From Dermatemys mawii (Eukaryota; Chordata; Testudines; Dermatemydidae): a stretch of 64,000 bases of DNA. Shown piece by piece: positions 11,910 to 22,858 of this stretch (the stretch's first letter is position 1; every line of letters starts with the position of its first letter). A program made the translations under genes and the position numbers. The notes beneath the pieces were generated by a model, which was not told where the DNA came from, made no database searches, and saw only the letters and a program-made list of their open reading frames with translations. The stretch is taken from assembly GCA_007922305.1 (NCBI GenBank), contig ML677341.1:71806690-71870689 (forward strand), written 5' to 3'.

Positions 11910-12860
11910 ATGTTGGCATTCATGGAGCAGTTGCAGATAGTGGAGTGCCAGTTCTGGGCCCAAGAAATAAGCACTCACTGGTGGGATCGCATTGTTATGC
12001 AGGCATGGGATGCCTAACTGTGGCTCCAGAACTTTCAAATGTGCAAGGCCACGGAGCTCACTCCAGCCCTCCAGTGCAGCGACACCAAAGTGAGAGCTGT
12101 AATCACGGTGGAGAAGCGAGTGGCAGCCGCTGTGTGGAAGCTGCCCACGCCGGACTGCTACCGATCAGTCAGGGATCAATTTGGAGTTAAGAAATCCACC
12201 ATGGGGGTTATTGTGAGGCAAGTAGGCAGGGCCATTCATCGCGTCCTGCTGTGAAGGACTGATTCTTCGCAACGTGCAGGACATTCTGAATAGTTTTGCA
12301 GCAATGGCATTCTGAACTGGGGTGGGGCGATAGATGGCACAGATAGCCCTATTTTGGCACCAAATCACCTTGCCAAGGCGTATATCAACAGAAAGGGCTA
12401 CTTTTCTATGGTGTTCCAAGCGCTGATGGATCACTAGCATCAACAGGGGATGGTCAGGGAAGGAGCATAATGCTCGCATCTTTACAAAAACCAGCCTGTT
12501 CAGAAAGCTGAAAGTAGTGACTTTCTGTCCAGACTGGAGGATTACCACTGGGGATATGAAAATGCCAATAGTGATCCTTGGAGACCCAGCCTACCCCTTC
12601 CTCCTGTGATGAAAACCATACACCAGCCACCTTGTCTGCACAAGGAGCGCTTCGATGACAGGCTCTGCAAGTGAAGAATGACAGTTGAATGTGACTTTGG
12701 CCATTTGAAAGGCCGCCGGTGCTGTCTACTCCTGTGATTAGACTTTAGTGAAAAAAATGATCCCCATGGTTATAGCCACCTGGGCTGCGCCTCATAATAT
12801 CGATGAAGCAAAGGGGTGGAAAGTTTCCGCTTGGGTGGAGCATAGAGGTGAAATGCTTGG
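11910..12860 (+). pseudogene. PIF/Harbinger transposase pseudogene
   Basis: DDE-type transposases of this superfamily (HARBI1-related) cut and paste DNA at TWA sites. The plus-strand translation shows QLQIVECQFWAQEIS near 11930, an in-frame stop at about 12014, then VEKRVAAAVWKLPTPDCYRS and QFGVKKSTMGVIVRQVGRAI (12100-12250). After shifts come GGAIDGT (first catalytic Asp, about 12325), YINRKGYFSMVFQALMDH (about 12385), GDPAYPFL (second Asp, about 12585) and VECDFGHLKGR (catalytic Glu, about 12690). All three catalytic positions are visible, but several stops and frameshifts show it is dead. Confidence 0.88.
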
Positions 12861-13168
12861 CTGCTGATTTTAAGCAGCCAGATACCAGGGCTATAAGAAG
12901 AGCTCAACGGGGAGCTATACAGCTCAGGGAGGCTTTGAAAGACTGTTACAATAATGAGTCACAGTAATGTGTGCTGCTGCAGTGTGCTCGACCTGGCATT
13001 GTTTTTTAGCACCTGTTATGAACCTTGTAATGAGAGCTGCCGGAGGGTGGAGGGGAATATAACAATATTGCAAATGCACTTACAGCTCTTATTTGTGAAT
13101 GGCGTCAGCCGCATCCACTGCTATGTTGCGAACTAATAAAGACGAATTAAGTTTGCATAAATAGGCTT

Positions 13169-14960
13169 TTATTCCAAATCCACGAAAACGGACATATTTA
13201 TAACTGAATGAAACTGCATACATACAGGGGAAAGAACCTGTGAAAGAGGAACAACAGTCATTCTCATTTCACAAACACCTACACCAACGGTCTCTTGCAG
13301 GTCATTGTATGTGCAGCTGTGATTGCCTGTACCCTCCCCCAGGCAGGGCGGAGTGGTAGGGGTACTGCCATAGCCCTGGACCGTATGTGAAATGTGGGGG
13401 CGGGGTGTAGGGCGGTCCTGGAATGCAGTTATTGATAGGCTGCAGCAGGAGGCGAGACTTGGATCTGGAGGCCTATCAGAGTCTCCAGCATGTCCATCTG
13501 GCACTTGAAAGGGGCTGTCATGTCCTGCTGCACGGCTGGCCTTTTGCTGCACGTTTCTCCTCTCCTTACTCCTCCTTTCCATTCTGTCCCCAAGGGGGCT
13601 CATCCCAGCCCTGGCTTGGTATCTGCAGCACCAGAGGCTTGCTGGGTCTCTTGGAACATGTCGTCCGGGGTCGTCTTTCTTCTCCTCCTTACCTGGCTGA
13701 GCTGCTGGGCTGGTGTGGATGGAGGGACCCTCCAGGCCACATTTCCAACTGCAAAAGACAATGCACAGAGATAGTATTATGTGTGTTTTCACTACCCTTG
13801 ATCCTCACACATTACAAGCACTACATTCTCACTTCCCCTAGGGATTCATAGAGCCTGCTGGCAGGCCCAGCCATGGAGAGTATGTCCCGGGAGCAAGGAG
13901 AGGATTCGGAACAATAATGGGGAAGGAGCACACCTTCATCAGTATATGTGATAGGGCAATAGAACTGAAGACTGGCACTGTTTACCACAGGCAGTGATGC
14001 TTTTAGCTGATATCTCACTCCTGAGGGTAAGGAAGGCTGAAAGGGAACCACTCCTGCATGTATCCAGCTGCAGAGCAGGTCCACAGGCTGCTAGTCTGTG
14101 TGGTGCAGTGGTACCTGCTGAAGTGATTGCTGACTGGCATGAGAAAGTGTCCTACAGCCCTCCCCAGAAACCTTTGCAGAGGATTGCAGCATAGCCCCAG
14201 GAATGTGTCCTGGAGATCTCTATGGAGGATTCATGGGACATCCTGGTGCACATAAACAAACTGTTGTGCAGGGCCCCCTCTGCCTAGCTGTACAGGGGAA
14301 TGAGAAGCAGAGAACAACTCTGTCTCTACTGGTTATTTCACTACCTCTTCTAACCTGATTAAAAAAGACTAAGGGTATGTTTATACTACCCGCCCCTCCG
14401 GTGGGTTGTGTTCAGTGTATCGGGGATCAATTTATCGCGTCTCGTTTAGGACATGATAAATCGATCCCTGAATGCGCTCCCATCGACTCCGGAATTCCAG
14501 CTCTGCAAGAGGAGTAGGAGGAGTCAACAAGGGAGCCTCATCGCCAGGGGGACGGCCAGGTAACTCAAACTAAGACACTGCAACTTCAGCTACACGAATA
14601 GCGTATCTGAAGTTGCATATCTTAGTTCGAACCACCACTCCCCACCCCCGTCCCTCCCACTAGTGTAGCCCAGGCCTCAATGAACCGCTGTGTCCCTGCA
14701 ATATCAAAGCAAACTGCATATGTACCACAGGTTCCTTCCCCTGCATCAGGCTCACCGGTGCTGGACAGCAGGGACTGGCTCAACTGCTCTGGCATCAGAA
14801 AGAGGTCCTGGCTCACTGTGCTACTGGATCCCCTGGTTGCCTGTCTCCCATATTCCTCCTCTGCCTCGTCCAACACCATTTCCTCAGTACTGGGCAGTGG
14901 GCCCATCACACCAGCCTTGTAACCATTGTCAAGGTTTGTTTGTAGGCCACACAGCAGAGG
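13169..14960 (-). pseudogene. Harbinger second gene (Myb-like DNA-binding partner), broken
   Basis: On the minus strand, pieces such as EEMVLDEAEEEYGRQATRGS and SQDLFLMPEQLSQSL with GEPDAGEGTCGTY (about 14960-14720) resemble the acidic middle of the Myb/SANT-like accessory protein of turtle Harbinger transposons. FQDRPTPRPHISHTVQGYGS and EGTGNHSCTYND (about 13430-13300) resemble its C-terminus. A Myb domain proper is not evident; it would lie toward higher coordinates. The frame is interrupted by an inserted element and by stops. A minus-strand AATAAA at 13173-13168 would end the transcript, facing the transposase gene's signal 28 bp away. Confidence 0.55.
14373..14676. mobile_element. 304-bp MITE nested in the Harbinger relic
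   Basis: It starts GGGTATGTTTATACTA and ends TAGTGTAGCCCAGGCC, imperfect inverted ends of the 'GGGTATGTCTACACTA' type. Inside are inverted-repeat halves around 'ggggatcaatttatcgcg' and 'gataaatcgatccctg'. Flanks TAA (14370-14372) and TCA (14677-14679) could be a mutated 3-bp target duplication. It splits the Harbinger second gene. Confidence 0.75.
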
Positions 14961-15010
14961 ATAGTTCTGATGCCAACAGAGAATTTGACAATGAGATGGA
15001 GGGAAACTAG

Positions 15011-17710
15011 ACGCTCTAGCAGATACACTCACCCTACTCATGAACCAGGCACTGTCAAAACTAAAATGGATAACAGACATGAGTGTCTCTTTCTGGATAA
15101 CACTCCTCCTAAGAGCCCTTGCATTTTGTCTTGCTCCCATCAGTTGCAACGAATCTCAGTACTGAGCTGAGGAGGCTTCACTCTGGGTCTCAGCCTAGTT
15201 CTTATTTATAGCTTCTTAAATGAGAAACAGATGTTGAGTTCCAGGTTCCACAGCATCCAGTCATCCATGGCCCATTCCTGTTTGATCCAGCACAACTTGT
15301 CTCATCACTAACACGTTAAGAATGGCCACTTCAAAGCAATGACCCATCTGTTCAAGCAACCAGACCTTGACAGTAGCCAGCAGGCAACAGTGGAAGACGT
15401 TACCTGAGCTCTTCAACAGCAAAATCCCATGATATGCAATACTATAATAATATGGTGAGAGGAGGATTTCTTCCTGTCCCCATTTGGTGATCAGCGTATG
15501 CTCTGAATCATCAGGATTGGAGGCCCTTGTAAATTTTAACCTAGACCAAACTACCTGTATCGTTGCTGCCCTTACATATAAATGACTAAACCTTGACATG
15601 CATTAAGCCATTTGTCCCAGCAGCATCCTGTGACAGTGATCATATTTTGGGTAGGTGGGGAATTGATGAATTTGTTCCTCTTTTAAGGGAGCGTTGAGGT
15701 GAGAGTTCCACCTAGCTAGACGTGCAGTAGAGAAGCTGGCAGTCTTCATAATGACACTGCCTCGGTCTCTTGCCGTGAGCAAATACCCTACCTGGGTTTA
15801 CACAGAGCATGTTGAACTGGATATTTTATGAATACGACAGCAGCAAATTCAATGGCTTAACTAGACATATGAAAAATGTAATTATTTGTAATCCATAGAA
15901 AGCAAAATGAGGCCTTTTTTGCATTCCTTCCTCCCCACCCCCTTTAATTATGAGAAAGGCTGAATAGGAATGTCTCTTTGCCCTTCACTTATTTCAAAGG
16001 CCTGTTTATTATCCCCTCCTACACTTCTAATTTCCAAAGTCTTCTAATCTCTCCTTGCATCAAATTCCTGGTCCTTCCCCTTTACCTCTAATCATTTTAA
16101 TTGCCCGTCACTTGACTTCTGTGATTCTTTTGCTATCCTTGTTAATTACGCTATTCCTGTTTCCCTGTGTTTACCCTTCTGTTTGTACCCACATACCTCT
16201 GCTTGTTTTACAACCACCTAGAAACGCACAGTGACAGGGTGTTGAAACGGCTTAGCTGGTGAGAACTAAATAGCAGTCAAAATGCCATGTTAGTTACACA
16301 GGTGCTGCTGACTGAGGAATTGGCTCGGACACCCAGTCACCTAGAACTACATACGTTTCTTTACTGTATTGCCTCTGCTAACTGAGCCGAGAGGAAGGGA
16401 GCAACGTGATTGGCTGAAGGAGATTACTCCCATTCTGTGTGGATCTGAGTGAAGAGATGGAAGCATAGCTAAATGTGGCCTCTTTCTTAGAGTGAAATAC
16501 CCACAGGGGGGAAGTAGTATTGGAAAATATATTTGGAAAAGATGCTTAGAGGCATTTGTTCTCTGGATCAGCAACTATATCATCTTGCGGGTATGAGCTC
16601 ATCATCTCTCGCAAGTTAAAGGCACCTAGGCGGAGACCACTTCCCTCCTACTCACAAAAATAATCCAATGTGATAAGAGAAGTGGGGTTGCTGATTGGAT
16701 CTCTCTTCCCCTGAGTTGGTACTGAACAAATATCCTTCGTATGGCATTAGGGGGCTACCGTGCTTGTAAAATTAAGCGCATCACTATGTGTCGCTACTAA
16801 AGATCTGTGAGTCACTCCTCTGGTAACCACCCTGCCCCTCTGCTTCTCACCCTTTTATCCTTGGAGCTGCCATAAACCTGCCAATCAGCACCGGTCAGCA
16901 GTGCTTGTGGTAACCCTTTGATTGCTGGGTCAACATGGGGTACAATAGATTCAAGATATGAAGGCAATTCTGCAGAATCCTAAGCTGTTTAACAGTCTGT
17001 ATATACAGATACCTCTTCATCCAACAGTGAAATGCAGGCCACTCAGGGATGGAAGGCGGCAGCTGTTATTATCACTCAGCGATGGTGTCCCACAGTTAAG
17101 GAGAGGAATTCAGAGAAGGGTATAAAACATAGATGTAGTTATATTAAATGGGAAGTGAAGGAGAATACTGTGTGTGAACACTTCTTAGAGTGCCATCCTC
17201 ACAATAGGCCACAAGGCTGTTTTCTGGATATGAGGACATATTCTATTCAGTCTAAGCTTCCATTAAATAGAATATGCTTATCATTTTTGCTTAAGAAGAT
17301 AACATTCTAAATTTAAACTGCTGCAGCAAATAGGTAGCTAGACTATACAGCATGTTACTGCACAAACTTGCGGGAAGCAGGCATTCCACAGCCGTACAGT
17401 TAAATGTATGTTATAATTATGAAATTGGCTGAAACAGATAATTTCTACGTAGATATTTAACTATGAACTTCTTGAGAAAACCACAGGAGCTAACATTCTG
17501 TCAATCCTTAACAAAAAATAAAATTGTGCTATCATTTTGCACAAAAGTGTTACAATATTTTGACTGTTGCACACTTTGGGCAGATTTTTTTGAAATAAAA
17601 GTTAACTGAATATATACCAAATGGATGGCTACTTTTTCATCACATATTGTTTTACGGTTTGTAATTCCTGAATATCTACTCATATCCAAACGTATATGCT
17701 GACTATAGAA
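15011..17710. other. Intergenic, no recognised gene or repeat
   Basis: The short open frames here have no family features. Composition is ordinary and AT-leaning. I cannot assign any element, though old transposon remnants may be present. Confidence 0.5.
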
Positions 17711-18562
17711 CAGGGGTGGACAAACTATTTGGCCGGAGGGCCACATCAGGTTTGCAAAATTATATCGAGGGCCGGGTAGAGAAAGCCCCACCCCCCAATC
17801 CAGCCCCCTCCCACTTCCCGCCCCCTGACTGCCCCCTTCCACTTCCTGCTCCCTGACTGCCCCCTGAGAATCGCTGACCCATCCAATCCCTCCCCCCGAC
17901 CATGACCCCGACTGCCCCTTCCACAGACCCCTAACCACCTCCCAGGACCCTACCCCCTATCCAATTCCCCTGCTCCCTGACCCCAACCCCTATCCACCTT
18001 CCCAACCCCTAACCACCACCCCACCCTGATCCAACCCACCCTGCTCACTGACTGCCCCCTCCAAAGTCCCCCCAACCTGGAAACCCCCATCCTCCCTCTT
18101 ACCAGAGCTGCTTGGGAGGGGTGGGAAGCATGCAGCCAGGGCCCCCAGAGCTCTGCCCACACAGGGTGGCGGGGTGGGGGGAAGTGCGCAGCCACGGCCC
18201 CCAGATCGCTCCCCGCACCGCGTGGCTCCAGGGGAGGGACCAATGCGCAGCCCCGGCCCCCAGAGCACTCCCCATGCGGCACAGCTCCGGGGCAGGGGCC
18301 AGCGTGCAGCCCCAGCCCCCTGGAGCGCTGTCCACATGGCGTGGCTTCGCGGGAGGGGCGAGCGCGCAGCCCTGGCCCCCTGGAGCGCTGCTCGCGTGGC
18401 ACGGCTCCGGAGGAAAGTGGGGGTGTGAAGCCCTGGCCATGTAGTAGTGCCCGCACTGCACGGCTCTGGAGGAGGAGACGGGGCAGCCTCCCCCGTGGCG
18501 GGCCGGATGGGACGGTCTTACGGGCCGGATGTGGCCCGCGGGCCATAGTTTGCCCACCCCTG
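17711..18562. mobile_element. hAT-like element, GC-rich, with 60-bp internal repeats (first of pair)
   Basis: It begins CAGGGGTGGACAAACTATTT and the reverse complement of its end is CAGGGGTGGGCAAACTATGG, hAT-type inverted ends. The 8-bp flanks (ctatagaa and aggtagat) share only TAGA in register, so the target duplication is weak. The interior from about 18125 to 18430 is a GC-rich tandem array with a period near 60 bp (marker 'gcgcagcc' at about 18186, 18245, 18305 and 18365). No transposase frame is visible. Confidence 0.78.
18125..18430. repeat. GC-rich minisatellite, period about 60 bp, about 5 copies
   Basis: Units share 'gcgcagccccggccccc', an 'agcgct' block and 'ggcacggctccgg'. The array creates long open frames on both strands that should not be read as genes. 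Confidence 0.75.
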
Positions 18563-18807
18563 AGGTAGATAAACGAATTAATTATATGAACTGGAATTTG
18601 CCCGGGACACTGGCTTTCTCCATACTACAAAATGATTTCCTGTTGTGATCTACTGAGTTAGATGGCATGGTGCTGACCACTGTTTAGCTGGCAGTGTAAA
18701 TCAAGACGGCTTGTGTTTAGCACTCTCTCAGGTGAGTATGATTAAACCCATGGGTAAAGGACACAGACCTAAGCACAATTTGTCTCACTCCCCACTGCCC
18801 GCTAGGT

Positions 18808-19575
18808 CAGAGGTGGGCAAACCACGGCCCGCGGGCTACATGTGGCCCGCCAGCCATTTTAATCTGGCCCATGAGATGGGGCTGGGGCGCGGGGCCCCTG
18901 GCCCTGCGCTCCCGGCCAAGGCGCCGGGCCGAGTGTGGCGTGCCACGCTGCGGGTCCCCGTAGTCCGGCCAGGGGTGGGCCAAGCGCAGGGAGCCGTGGG
19001 ACCCGCCCTCCCTGGCCGGGGGCCGGGTGGAGCGCTGGGAGCCGTTGGGCCCCATGCTTGCTGGCCGGGCCCAGAGCGGCTGTCACTGGGCTCCACGCTC
19101 CCCGGCTGGGGGCAGCACGGGGAGCCGCGGGCCCCAGTAAAGGAGAGCCCAGCTGAGTAAGGTAAGGGGATGGGCTTAGGCGGTGGGGTCCCCGGGTGGT
19201 GGTGATTGGGGTGGGGAGATCTTGGGAGGGGGCAGTCAGGGAACAAAGCAGGGGGGCTTAAATGGGGGGTGGGGTCCCCGGAGGTGGTGGTTAGGGTGTG
19301 GGGATCCCTGGAGGGGGCAGTCAGGGAACAAAGAATGGGGGGCTTAGATAGGCGGTGGGGTTCGGGGGGGGGGGCAGTTAGAGCGGGAGGTCTCTGGAGG
19401 GAGTCAATGAGGGGACAAGGAGTAGGGGGAGGTTGAATGAGGGGGGGAGGAGGGGTGGGAAGTGGGTGGGGGTCAGATAGGGGGCTGTTTGAGAGGCACC
19501 GCCTTCCCTACCCGGCCCTCCACACAATTTTTAACCCCAATGTGGCCCTTGGGCCAAAAAGTTTGCCCACCCCTG
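18808..19575. mobile_element. hAT-like element, GC-rich (second of pair)
   Basis: The ends are CAGAGGTGGGCAAAC and, inverted, CAGGGGTGGGCAAAC. The 8-bp flanks CGCTAGGT (18800-18807) and CACTAAGT (19576-19583) match at 6 of 8 positions, both differences being transitions. This is a good degraded target duplication. The interior is C/G-rich, then strongly G-rich (19200-19480). It is non-autonomous. Confidence 0.82.
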
Positions 19576-22500
19576 CACTAAGTCATGATCAGGAATGTGT
19601 CATCCTCAGACGTGATGAGCCAGATCCTCAGCTGTAGTGCACTAGCATAACTCCATTGATTTTAAGGCAGCTCTGTCAGTTTTTCACTGGCTGAGCCCAG
19701 GGCCCAGCCACATGGTGTGACATGAACAAGCCCACAATGGCTAATTAACGCCACAGATAAATGCAATGGGATTATAATGATCACAGGTGAGTAGAGCCAT
19801 TTTTGCAGTTCATATGGCAGACCCCAATGGCCTTTCATATTGCACATCTGCTAGCAGCCCAATGCCTCGTAACCTCATTCTGCAAAGCCTTAGTTCAGCA
19901 CTGACTCAGAGCAAAGAGTGCCTCCTACACCAACACCACCCTACAGCACATCTACAGAGCATTTTGGAGTGTGCCTCACAGCCGGGAACTTGGACTCTGA
20001 AGCCTAGAGAACAGGGTGAGATTCGGAGCCTGAGCTACAACTTCAAGGCACTGTCTACACAGCTGTTTTTAGAGCCGTAGGGCAAGCCCTGCTAGCTTGA
20101 GTCTATTGACCCAGGCAGGGAGGTGTGCTCCAAACTGCTGTGTAGACATACCCCCAGTCTCCTCCCCCAGCAATGACTTTATCCCACGCAAGGCCCCATG
20201 CCACTCACTTTAGCTTTGGATTCGTCTAAAAACCACTGCTTAATTTGTGGCTAATGCAAACGGAAGGGTTCACGTCCTGCAGGCCAGTAGAGAAGGAGCA
20301 CAGCATAGGAGAGTGGGGGAAGGTGAGGACACAAATACATTTTAATTGCTCTGTTAGCTCTCACTCATTCTCCTGGGATAGAAGAGGGTCCTGGCTCTCA
20401 GTTGATTTCAGTTGAGTCAAAGGAACAAATACCAAGTGCAACCTTTCATTGAGCAAACTGCTTTCCATGGGCTTTTCATTTTTCTTTGGCAAAATTTGGA
20501 ATAACTCCAGAGCACATAAAAAGCAAAGAACCCTGAGTGTAGCCATTGCAAGCATAGGTCATGCTTGGTAAACCACCCACTCACAGCATGGGATGACTGA
20601 AGTCCATTTGCCAGAGCTTATTGGGGGAAACCCACAAAAGGAAGAGCAGGAGATGGTGCAGAATGGATAGGCAGAGGGGTGATGGTTCCCAGCGCTGGAA
20701 TAATAGGACAGGCTGCAGGTCAGAACTCACTAGCATGGGCAGAACTGTATGTTTCCAGAACTAGAACAGTTCAGGGGGCTGCGAATGAGGTTCCTTTGTA
20801 AAGGTGTGGGGAGCCCCCTTTATTTATTTAAGAATGCAGAGATGGAAGTTGCGTCTATAATTCCTTTTGGCCTCTGGCTACATTTTTGCACAAAATCTTT
20901 TCTGATTTGCTTTGACTGCATACTGATGTGCCATTGGATACATACTGCCAAGAGATACCCAAAACAAGAGAGCTCATTACATTCTCCTCTGCCTCCTAAT
21001 TACATCACTCTTCCCTACACCTCTCATTGAATCTAGTCACGAAGGTGCCAGCTCCTACCCAGCGGAGAGAGCTTGTTTCTGAAGGAAACTCCAGTGCCAT
21101 TCCCGCCATTAGCTTTGCAGATGGCGGACAGCCTGGATAGTGTTCTTTTAAGGGCTAAGGCTGGGCTGGACAGACCACAGCAGAGTCATGTCATGTTTTA
21201 AAAACATTCTTTGAACTACAGTACTGCCCTTGAAGGTCAGAAATGAGGCCAGCCCTTCCCTCTGGTGAATTCCAACAGCCAACTCTTACCTCTGTGTTCT
21301 ATTCTCACCTGTTTGTTGCTGGTTCCTCTCTTGTTGACTCCCCTGTGGTGATGCCCAAACCTGCTTGTCCAAGAAATCTTCCGCTCCTCTGATCCTATGC
21401 AAGTTTGATGGGTGTCCTTCGCAGTTTAGTAAAGGAGTTCCCTCCCCTGACTAAAGTATCAGTTTACAGCAAAAAGAATTGACATGATACTTTGTGCACA
21501 TTGGGACAGCTGACACTTTGGGAAGCTTTATGTAGACCTCCAGCCTGAGTGGATGGGTTCAATAGCACTCCAATTTCTTTAGATTAACTAGCATTGTCAC
21601 CAGCTTCTTGTGGTTTCCCTGAGCACGTCTACCAACCAGTGTCTAAACAATAAAAAGTGAGATGTAACCCATGGCCAGAGTGCCTGTCCATTGGTCTGAC
21701 TTTACCATGTGTTTGCTCTTTCTGAATGTGACCATGGCTGACAAGTGAACTGGGTCCCCACTCTGAGACTGCAGGAAGTGGTTGTCTCAGATGCAGCCCC
21801 TCAACCCGCCCGACATGTCTTGAAAACAGATCAGGAACTTACACACCAAGGCTGCAGAAAGGAAAATTCAGGCTAGGCACTGGGTGAAAGTTTCACAGTA
21901 CAGACAATGGATGCCTCTGTCATTGGAGATGGTACATTCAGTGGACTCATGATCTCAGAAGAGACTGAGCTCTGAGACTAGCCCCATCTCGTAGGGAATG
22001 CTGCCTGGAATAATAAAAGCCTGTCATGCAGCTAGAGAGATCTCTTCCCATAGTAATGTATCAGGAATATTGTATAGCATGGAAAGGGGCCACACAAGAA
22101 TCTGAGAACACATCTTTTCAGCCTTCTGCAGCCAGATAGTTACACAGAGCCATGGAGGAAAAGTGAGAGCAATTTTACAGCTGGAAATTGGGATGAAGGC
22201 TTTTCCTTCTCAAATGTTCACTGGGATGTGGGTCATGGTAGCAAAAACAAGATAACAATTACACATAAGGGAAGGATAGCTGATTACCTCACATTCCATC
22301 TTATAGTCTGATTTCCATCTTCATCTGCTGGAGAGTAGGAGGATAGATGTGAAGTCCCCTTACTCAACCCTCCATTCTAAGGGATTTATGTATTAAAAAG
22401 TGAAATATGGTAAATTAAAAGGAGCCCAAAATGCTCAGGAGCAGAATTAAACAATGGGACCCAGGAACTAGTGAGCTAGTGATGAAAGAATAATTATCTC

Positions 22501-22829
22501 ATTTTGATTCTGGAGTGAAAGTTCTCCATGCCACCCCTCTGAGCCTTCCAGTCCAGCCACCCAGAAAGCAGTCAATACCTACAGGAAAATGTTTCCAAAT
22601 TCCATTCCCTTATCCAGTGTTACCAAGTAATACAGCGGCAGAAGGCCTAGTATGACTCTACGACCATGAGCCAGTCACTGTACCTTCATTCTAACTCACC
22701 ACAGTCTCCATGCTTTGAGGGGAACATTACAAATACATTATAAAAGCCACTCCCCAGATCAAGTGCGAAAAGAACAAAGACAATCAAGAAAATGTTCAGA
22801 TTCTGGATTTGCTTTTTTTTGTTTTTAAC
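19576..22829. other. Intergenic; one Harbinger-like end fragment, no gene
   Basis: About 19990-20155 ends with 'gctgtgtagacatacccc' and looks like the right part of a turtle MITE, with 'aaggcactgtctacacagc' inside. The rest up to 22.83 kb shows no recognised gene or element. It probably lies just past the end of the GRIN2B transcript. Confidence 0.45.
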
Positions 22830-22852
22830 CCTGATATTTTGTGGTAGTATTC

Positions 22853-22858
22853 TTTATT
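22853..22858 (-). promoter_or_regulatory. Candidate distal polyadenylation signal of GRIN2B (AATAAA)
   Basis: Plus-strand TTTATT reads AATAAA on the minus strand. The minus strand then has an A-rich stretch suitable for cleavage near 22830. A T/GT-rich stretch follows at about 22770-22800 (plus strand AAAAGAACAAAGACAATCAA) and could serve as the downstream element. It sits at the low-coordinate edge of a repeat-poor AT-rich block. Other AATAAA hexamers exist nearby, so this choice is provisional. Confidence 0.4.

Larger units (their letters stand above)
11384..15010. mobile_element. Decayed two-gene PIF/Harbinger DNA transposon
   Basis: The left edge has 'ggcaggtctacactac', a typical end of turtle Harbinger-like elements. 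Next comes a plus-strand transposase relic (about 11910-12860) ending before AATAAA at 13135-13140. A minus-strand second gene follows, with its own AATAAA (plus TTTATT 13168-13173); its C-terminal part lies at about 13200-13790 and its acidic middle at about 14700-14960. This convergent pair, transposase plus Myb-like partner, fits the known Harbinger layout. Another element is inserted at 14373-14676. I cannot see the right terminal repeat, so the end at about 15010 is approximate. Confidence 0.7.

Noticed and set aside
18125..18430. Regular 60-bp repeats resembling a CRISPR array
   Set aside because: The whole unit is repeated with no unique spacers, in a vertebrate transposon; it is a minisatellite.
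17950..18568. Open frames of up to 198 codons on both strands
   Set aside because: They come from the GC-rich 60-bp minisatellite inside a hAT-like element; stops are rare because of composition.
18711..19246. 149- and 136-codon open frames
   Set aside because: They lie in the GC-rich interior of the second hAT-like element; low-complexity Gly/Pro/Ala/Arg translations.
1..22829. A neighbouring gene 3' of GRIN2B (for example EMP1, its neighbour in human)
   Set aside because: No exon with recognisable protein similarity was found; in human the neighbour lies well beyond this distance.
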